This document shows positions 57,727 to 64,000 of a stretch of 64,000 nt of DNA, piece by piece (within the stretch, counting starts at the first letter, position 1; each line of letters opens with the position of its first letter). Under the pieces are notes generated by a model. It was given only the letters and a program-made list of their open reading frames with translations. It was not told the DNA's origin and searched no databases. Source of the stretch: an uncultured Pelagibacteraceae bacterium (GTDB taxonomy: Bacteria; Pseudomonadota; Alphaproteobacteria; Pelagibacterales; Pelagibacteraceae); assembly GCA_902556505.1 (NCBI GenBank), contig CACDWM010000002.1:90451-154450 (forward strand), written 5' to 3'. The translations under genes were made by a program, and so were the position numbers.

Positions 57727-59169
57727 TTAGATTTTTAAGCCCATGTGAGTATATTTCACATTTAGATAATCTTTGATTGCACCTGACCCACCTTCACGAC
57801 CATAACCAGTTTGTTTTATTCCTCCAAAAGGTGCTTCAGCAATAGCAACAACTCCAGTATTAACCGCAACACAACCAGACTCTAGTTTTTCAGATCCAAT
57901 ATGAGCTTTATCCATAGAATTTGTATAAAGGTAACTGCACAAACCTAAGTCGTTATCATTTGCTCTTTCAATTACCTCATCAAAGGTTTTAAAAGTTAAT
58001 ATTGGAACTAGTGGACCAAAAGGTTCTTCTTTCATTATCGTAAAATTATCTTTTACATCATCAAAAACAGTTGGTTCGTAATAATATCCTTTATTAAAAC
58101 CAGAAGGTCTTTGTCCACCCATTAATACTTTTGCTCCTTCTTTTTTAGTAGTTTCAACTAGTTTTTCTATTTCTTCCAATCTTTTAGCGGTAGTTAAAGG
58201 TCCAAGATCTACACCTTCGTCCATACCGTTTCCAATTTTTAATTTTTTTGCTCTTTCAATAAAAGCATTAACAAAATCCTCTTTTCTGTTTTCTTGGATA
58301 TAAAATCTATTAGGTGAGATACAGACCTGACCGTTATTTCTAAATTTACCAGTTATTGCTATATCAGCTACTTTGTTCATATCTACATCTTCACACACAA
58401 TAAAAGGCGAGTGTCCACTAAGTTCCATAGTAACTCTTTGAACTTTATCAGCTGCTTTTTTTAAAATTATTTTACCAACTCTAGTTGATCCAGTAACTGA
58501 AACTTTTTTAATTATATCCGACTCCATTAATTCATTTGATATTTCAGCAGGATCGCCTGACAAAAGACTAACGACACCATCTGGTACACCTGCTTCTTTG
58601 CAAATATTTACTAATTCCATTACAGCGCCAGGAGTAATTACATCTGGTTTACAAATTACTGAACATCCTGCAGCTAGGGCAGTAGAAATTTTTCTAGATG
58701 CTAAAACTATTGGGAAATTCCAAGGAACTAAAGCCGCAACAACACCAACAGGCTGATAATAAACATGAACTCTAGTATCTGGAAATCTACTTTGTTGTGT
58801 TTGACCATAAATTCTTTTTGTTTCTTCAGCATTCCACTCAAAAATATCTGCTCCACCACCAACTTCACCAACAGCTTCTGCAAGAGGCTTTCCAACTTCA
58901 AGAGTTAACCATTTTGCTATAACATCTTTTTTCTCTCTCATCATGTCTGCAATTTTTCTAAGCACGTAAGCTCTTTGCCATGGTGCAGTGTTTTTCCAAA
59001 CTTCCAAACCTTTTTCTGCAGACTTTAATGCTTTTTGTACTTCAATAGATGAAGCTTTTGATGCTTTTCCAATAACTTCTTCTGTTGCAGGGTTGATTAC
59101 GTCGTAAGTTTCTTTTTTTTCTGCTTGTTGCCACTTACCATCAATGAATTGTCCAAATTTTTCGTACAT
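57727..59169 (-). CDS. Aldehyde dehydrogenase (succinate-semialdehyde dehydrogenase-like)
   Basis: VPWNFPIVLASRKISTALAAGCSVICKP; TMELSGHSPFIVCEDVD; GQVCISPNRFY. Confidence 0.9.
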   Translation of the reverse strand: MYEKFGQFIDGKWQQAEKKETYDVINPATEEVIGKASKASSIEVQKALKSAEKGLEVWKNTAPWQRAYVLRKIADMMREKKDVIAKWLTLEVGKPLAEAVGEVGGGADIFEWNAEETKRIYGQTQQSRFPDTRVHVYYQPVGVVAALVPWNFPIVLASRKISTALAAGCSVICKPDVITPGAVMELVNICKEAGVPDGVVSLLSGDPAEISNELMESDIIKKVSVTGSTRVGKIILKKAADKVQRVTMELSGHSPFIVCEDVDMNKVADIAITGKFRNNGQVCISPNRFYIQENRKEDFVNAFIERAKKLKIGNGMDEGVDLGPLTTAKRLEEIEKLVETTKKEGAKVLMGGQRPSGFNKGYYYEPTVFDDVKDNFTIMKEEPFGPLVPILTFKTFDEVIERANDNDLGLCSYLYTNSMDKAHIGSEKLESGCVAVNTGVVAIAEAPFGGIKQTGYGREGGSGAIKDYLNVKYTHMGLKI

Positions 59170-59261
59170 AGAATTTATTTTTAAGTTTACTTAGTTAGGT
59201 TTTTTATTTTATAAATAGAATTATATATAAACACTATACATATTAAAAGATAAACATATTA

Positions 59262-61106
59262 ATGAAAAAAATTACTCTCACATGTGCGCACGCGATAGTA
59301 AAATATTTGATTGCTCAGAAAATATTAATTAATGGTAAAAAAGAACCGTTATTTCCAGGTGTCTTTGGGATCTTTGGACATGGAAATGTAGCGTGTCTAG
59401 GTCAAGCACTAGAGGAAAATCAAAAAGAACTTCCAACTTATAGAGGGCACCATGAACAAAATATGGCTCTTACAGGAATTGGTTATGCCAGAGCAAAAAG
59501 AAGACAACAAATTTTTGTAGCAACATCCTCTGTTGGACCTGGGGCAACAAATATGGTTACAGCTGCTGCAGTTGCTATGAGTAACAGATTACCAATTTTA
59601 TTTTTACCTGGAGACACTTATGCAAATAGAATGCCGGACCCAGTATTGCAACAAGTTGAGCATTTTAATAACCCTGGAATTACAGCTAATGATGCATTTA
59701 AACCAGTTACAAGATATTTTGATCGAATAACAAGACCAGAGCAAATTATTCAATCATTCCCGGCAGCAGTTCAAACAATGTTAGATCCTGCAGATTGTGG
59801 TCCTGCATGTATCGCTTTAAGTCAAGATATACAAGGTCAAACTTTTGATTATCCTGAAGAATTTTTTAAGGAAAGAGTCCACGCGATCAGAAGACCAAGA
59901 CCAGATGAATTTCAAATCAAAGAGGCAGCAGAAAAAATTAAGTCATCAAAAAATCCAATTATAATTTCTGGTGGTGGAGTTTTTTACTCAGATGCAATGG
60001 ATGAGTTAAGTCAATTTGCGATTAAACATAATATACCAGTCACTCAAACTGTAATGGGATATTCTACAATGAAAAGAAATCATTCTCATTTTGCAGGCCA
60101 GATTGGTGGTTTAGGTGGAAAAAATACAAATACATTAGCAAAAGAAACAGATTTAGCAATTGCAGTTGGAACTAAACTTGCAGATTTTACAACTGGATCA
60201 TGGGCAAATTTTGAAAACAAAGATTTTAAACTAGTTTCAATAAATGTATCAAGATTTGATGCTAACAAACATTTAGCACAAGCTGTCATTGGAGATGCTA
60301 AAGTTTCATTAACAGAGCTTTCACAAGTATTAGGTAGTTGGAAAGCTGGGGAAGAATGGAATAAAAAATCTCAAATTGAACTCAAATCATGGAATGAACA
60401 TATAGATAAAGAGAGTGCGCCGACAAATCAAGAAGTTCCAAGTTATGTTCAGGTAATTGGTGCAATTTATAGAAACTCTGACCCAACAGATATTGCAGTT
60501 ACCGCAGCAGGAGGCTTAGTTGGTGAGGTTGTTCAAGTTTGGAGACCTAGAGAATTAAATACTCATGAAACAGAGTGGGGCTTTAGTTGTATGAGTTATG
60601 AAATTTCAGGAGCACTTGGAATAAAAATGGCAAATCCAGATAAAGAAGTAATTTCTTTTGTAGGAGATGGTTCTTATCTTCTAAATAATACAGATATTTA
60701 TTCTTCAGTTATTACAAAAAACAAATTAATAATTATAGTTTGTGATAATGGTGGGTTTGCAGTTATCAATCGACTTCAACTATTTAAAGGCGGTAAAGAA
60801 TATAATAACTTATTAAAGAGCTCTAATACTCCTGGATTGGTTGATGTTGATTTTGCAAAACATGCAGAAAGTATGGGAGCTAAATCTGAACATGTTAATT
60901 CAATTTCAGATCTTGAAGCTGCATTTAAGAGAGCAAAAGCATCTGATGTAACATACGTTATTTCAATTAAAACTCATGCTTATAAGTGGGTTGAGGGCTC
61001 TGCTTTTTGGGATAGTCCAACACTTGAAATTCCTAAAACTAAAGAAAATGAAGAGGCTTTAAAACTTTATAAAGAAGGAAAAGATAAACAAAGACAAGGC
61101 GTATAA
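59262..61106 (+). CDS. iolD: 3D-(3,5/4)-trihydroxycyclohexane-1,2-dione acylhydrolase
   Basis: ThDP enzyme: FGIFGHGNVACLGQAL, YRGHHEQNMALTGIGYARAKRRQQIFVATSSVGPGATNM, GDGSYLLNNTDIYSSV. Confidence 0.93.
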   Translation: MKKITLTCAHAIVKYLIAQKILINGKKEPLFPGVFGIFGHGNVACLGQALEENQKELPTYRGHHEQNMALTGIGYARAKRRQQIFVATSSVGPGATNMVTAAAVAMSNRLPILFLPGDTYANRMPDPVLQQVEHFNNPGITANDAFKPVTRYFDRITRPEQIIQSFPAAVQTMLDPADCGPACIALSQDIQGQTFDYPEEFFKERVHAIRRPRPDEFQIKEAAEKIKSSKNPIIISGGGVFYSDAMDELSQFAIKHNIPVTQTVMGYSTMKRNHSHFAGQIGGLGGKNTNTLAKETDLAIAVGTKLADFTTGSWANFENKDFKLVSINVSRFDANKHLAQAVIGDAKVSLTELSQVLGSWKAGEEWNKKSQIELKSWNEHIDKESAPTNQEVPSYVQVIGAIYRNSDPTDIAVTAAGGLVGEVVQVWRPRELNTHETEWGFSCMSYEISGALGIKMANPDKEVISFVGDGSYLLNNTDIYSSVITKNKLIIIVCDNGGFAVINRLQLFKGGKEYNNLLKSSNTPGLVDVDFAKHAESMGAKSEHVNSISDLEAAFKRAKASDVTYVISIKTHAYKWVEGSAFWDSPTLEIPKTKENEEALKLYKEGKDKQRQGV

Positions 61107-61112
61107 ACCTTT

Positions 61113-62267
61113 ATGAATAAAATTTTTAAGGTCGGTCTTATAGGCTGTGGTCACATCGCCGAGACATACTTTAGAGGGCAACAATATTTTAATAATTTTA
61201 AAATAATTGCTTGTGCAGATATTGATCAAAAAGCAGCTGATAAATGTGCAAAATTATACAATATTAAATCTAAAACAGTATCAGAAATTTTAAAAGACAA
61301 CGAAATAGAAGTTATTTTAAATTTAACAATTCCACAATCTCATTATTCAGTATCAAAAAAAGTTTTGAACTCAGGTAAACATGTTTATTCAGAAAAACCA
61401 CTAGCAACTTATTTTGCAAAAGGTAAAGAACTCGTCTCACTAGCAAAAAAAAATAAACTTTATCTTGGAAATGCTCCAGATACATTTTTAGGTGGAGGAA
61501 TTCAAAAAGCCAGAGAATTAATTGATTCAGATTTGATTGGAGAGATTAAACTTGGTAATGCAATTTTCGCATTTCCTGGAGTAGAGTCTTTTCATCCAAA
61601 ACCTGAGTCTTGGTATAAAAAAGAAGGAGGTCCAGTAATAGATATGGGACCATATTTTTTTACAACCTTAGTAAATTTACTTGGACCTGCAAAACAAGTT
61701 CAAGGAAGAACATTAACTGCTTTTAAAAAGAGGATTTATGGAGTCGGACCTAAAAAAAACAAATCATTTAAAGTGGAGACACCTACAACATATTTAGCAA
61801 CTATTCAATTTCACAGTGGTGCTATAATTCAGGTAACACTCTCATTTGATGTAATTAATCATCAAAGAAACCATATGGAGCTTTATGGTACAAAAGGATC
61901 GATTATTGTTCCAGATCCTAATATGTTTGGGGGTTCTGTTTTTATTTCTGTTACAGAAGGTGGAAAATGGGGTGAACATAAAACAGACAAGATGCATTTA
62001 GGAAAAATTAATATAACTTCATCTAGTGGAAGATCAAATGAAGCTGCTACAAATGCAAATTATCGGAGTGTTGGTTTATCTGAAATGTTATATTCTATTC
62101 AGAAAAACAAAAAACATAGGTGTTCAGGTGATTTATCTTTACATGTATTAGATATAATCGAGTCAACCATGAGGGCAGCTAACACAGGAACTCCTCAAAA
62201 AATACAAACAAAATGTGATAGACCAAAAAAATTTACTGAAGAAGAAGTAAAAAAAATTTTAATTTAG
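61113..62267 (+). CDS. Gfo/Idh/MocA family oxidoreductase
   Basis: VGLIGCGHIAETYFRG; VYSEKPLATYF; GNAPDTFLGGGIQKARELID. Confidence 0.88.
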   Translation: MNKIFKVGLIGCGHIAETYFRGQQYFNNFKIIACADIDQKAADKCAKLYNIKSKTVSEILKDNEIEVILNLTIPQSHYSVSKKVLNSGKHVYSEKPLATYFAKGKELVSLAKKNKLYLGNAPDTFLGGGIQKARELIDSDLIGEIKLGNAIFAFPGVESFHPKPESWYKKEGGPVIDMGPYFFTTLVNLLGPAKQVQGRTLTAFKKRIYGVGPKKNKSFKVETPTTYLATIQFHSGAIIQVTLSFDVINHQRNHMELYGTKGSIIVPDPNMFGGSVFISVTEGGKWGEHKTDKMHLGKINITSSSGRSNEAATNANYRSVGLSEMLYSIQKNKKHRCSGDLSLHVLDIIESTMRAANTGTPQKIQTKCDRPKKFTEEEVKKILI

Positions 62268-63290
62268 ATGTCAAAACCAATTGTTATATCTGATCCTTTT
62301 CCAAGAACATTGGATCTGATTTTTACAAAAAAAAAATTAAAAGAATTAAAAATAAAATATAAAGTTTTAATAGCACCTAATAAAAAAAAAAGACAATTTT
62401 ATGAAAAATATATTAATAAAGCTACTTTCATTATGGGTCAGCCAGACTTAGATAAAACAATTTTGTCAAAAGCAAAAAAATTAAAAGCAATAATAAATGT
62501 TGAAAGTAATTTTATGAATAATGTTGATTATACTTATTGTTCTCAAAAAGGAATCCATGTAATTGCAACCTCTCCAGTATTTTCAAAGCCTGTAGCAGAA
62601 ATTGCATTAGGAATGACACTTTCTTTATTAAGAAATATTCATAATGCTCATTTTGATTTTGTAAAAGGTAAAGAGAAATATGGATTAGAAAGTAATTTAA
62701 AATCATCACTTTTATCAGGAAAAAAAATTGGATTATTAGGATTTGGCGATCTAGCAAAATCTTTATATCCAATGTTGCTGCCTTTTACTAAAGATATAAA
62801 TGTTTATGACCCTTGGTTGTCTAAGAAAAAAATAAAAAGCTTTGGATTTAATCCAGTTAGCTTAAATAATATGTTTAAAACATGCGAAATTATTTATGTA
62901 TTAGCAGCAGTAACAACTAAAAATAAAAATTTAGTAAATAAACGTTTAATTAATAAAATGAAAACAAACTCGTTATTTATATTGATGAGTCGAGCAGCAG
63001 TTGTAAATTTTAAAGACTTGATCACTAGAGTTAAAAAGGGGGATATTTATGTAGCTACAGACGTATTTCCTGAGGAGCCAGTGAGAAAAAATGACCCAAT
63101 CAGAAAAATTAAAAATATTTTGTTTTCAGCACACAGAGCTGGAGCTTTGACAGAGGCTTTTTTTGCTATGGGGGACATAGTTTTAAAGGACATGCATTTA
63201 ATATCAAAAAATTTAAAACCTAAATTTTGTAAAAAGGCTGAATTAAAGACAGTAGGATTATTAGCTTCAAAACCAGTTGCAATTAATTGA
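62268..63290 (+). CDS. D-isomer-specific 2-hydroxyacid dehydrogenase family protein
   Basis: IGLLGFGDLAKSLYPML; LFILMSRAAVVNFKDLITRV; FSAHRAGALTEAF. Confidence 0.83.
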   Translation: MSKPIVISDPFPRTLDLIFTKKKLKELKIKYKVLIAPNKKKRQFYEKYINKATFIMGQPDLDKTILSKAKKLKAIINVESNFMNNVDYTYCSQKGIHVIATSPVFSKPVAEIALGMTLSLLRNIHNAHFDFVKGKEKYGLESNLKSSLLSGKKIGLLGFGDLAKSLYPMLLPFTKDINVYDPWLSKKKIKSFGFNPVSLNNMFKTCEIIYVLAAVTTKNKNLVNKRLINKMKTNSLFILMSRAAVVNFKDLITRVKKGDIYVATDVFPEEPVRKNDPIRKIKNILFSAHRAGALTEAFFAMGDIVLKDMHLISKNLKPKFCKKAELKTVGLLASKPVAIN

Positions 63291-63312
63291 TATTTTAATA
63301 ATTTTATAATTT

Positions 63313-64000
63313 ATGTCATCAACTAGCAATCCACTACTTGAAGCAAAAGGAATAACAAAATATTTTGGAACCATAACAGCATTGGAGAACGTAAACTTAA
63401 AAGTTCATGCAGGAGAATGCTTAGGAGTTGTTGGAGATAATGGAGCTGGGAAATCAACTTTGATGAAAGTATTATCTGGTCTTTATAAACCTAGTGCAGG
63501 CTCATTATTCTTTCAAGGTAAAGAGGAAATTTTAGAAAGTCCAAGAGACTCTCAAAACTTAGGATTAGAAATGGTTTATCAAGATCTTGCGCTAGCAGGT
63601 AATTTACCAATAGGAGAAAATATATTTCTTGGAAGAGAACCCACTAAAAATTTAGGATTTATAAAATTATTAGACTTTAATAAAATAAAAGAATTAACGA
63701 ATGCTCATCTAGATAAATTAAAAATAAATGTAAAAAGTGCAGATCAAAAAGTAGAGGAACTTTCGGGTGGTCAAAGACAAGCAGTTGCAATTGCAAGATC
63801 TACAGCTTTTAATGCTAAAGTAGTAATTATGGATGAACCAACTGCTGCATTAGCAATCAAAGAAGTGGGCAAAGTATTAGATTTAATTAATAGTTTAAAA
63901 AAAACAGGTGTTGGAGTGATTGTAATAAGTCATAGAATGGATGATATATTTACAGTATGTGACAGGGTGATGGCTTTGTTTCAGGGAACAAATTTTGCAG
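63313..64000 (+). CDS. Sugar-type ABC transporter ATP-binding protein (3'-truncated by window edge)
   Basis: Frame from ATG 63313: MSSTSNPLLEAKGITKYFGTITALENVNLKVHAGECLGVVGDNGAGKSTLMKVLSGLYKP...VEELSGGQRQAVAIARSTAFNAKVVIMDEPTAALAIKE. Not in ORF track because it has no stop in the window. Confidence 0.92.
   Translation, partial: MSSTSNPLLEAKGITKYFGTITALENVNLKVHAGECLGVVGDNGAGKSTLMKVLSGLYKPSAGSLFFQGKEEILESPRDSQNLGLEMVYQDLALAGNLPIGENIFLGREPTKNLGFIKLLDFNKIKELTNAHLDKLKINVKSADQKVEELSGGQRQAVAIARSTAFNAKVVIMDEPTAALAIKEVGKVLDLINSLKKTGVGVIVISHRMDDIFTVCDRVMALFQGTNFA

Noticed and set aside
1-64000. CRISPR arrays, transposases, integrases, toxin-antitoxin, restriction or phage genes
   Set aside because: None seen; no spaced repeats and no matching protein families in the translations.

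Overview
AT-rich, very gene-dense 64 kb bacterial window. Its gene content and order (lptDGF, pepA-ndk, purMN, DUF2066-hda-aspS, NDUFA12-DUF2155, accBC-aroQ, thiSG, an iscR-suf operon, glnA) and extreme compaction look like a streamlined alphaproteobacterium of the SAR11/Pelagibacter type. That assignment is inferred from family recognition, not from a search. The left ~35 kb is mostly housekeeping genes. The middle (39-47 kb) holds a Moco synthesis/MsrPQ/split-XdhC cluster. The right end (47-64 kb) is an accessory catabolic region: iolE, iolD, several Gfo/Idh/MocA oxidoreductases, two Fe(II)/2OG-type dioxygenases, a C11orf54-like DUF1907 protein with PanB-like and PanE-like proteins, aldehyde dehydrogenase, HpcH/HpaI aldolase, and the start of a sugar-type ABC ATPase. 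Non-coding and organisational signals found by reading the sequence: (i) a prfB programmed +1 frameshift missed by the ORF track; (ii) stem-loops packed against start codons at operon junctions (before moaA, a DUF779 gene, a SerA-like gene and possibly a small ORF), two with G-U pairs that form only on the coding-strand RNA; (iii) a perfect 21-bp palindrome over the iscR/suf promoter; (iv) four convergent gene pairs sharing one TTAA as both stop codons; (v) divergent genes with start codons only about 9-28 bp apart; (vi) a 64-residue lysine-rich, histone-H1-like N-terminal extension on an aldehyde dehydrogenase; (vii) a free-standing NrdJ C-terminal (TSCPD-type) domain protein. No rRNA, tRNA, CRISPR, transposon, prophage or defence system was recognised.
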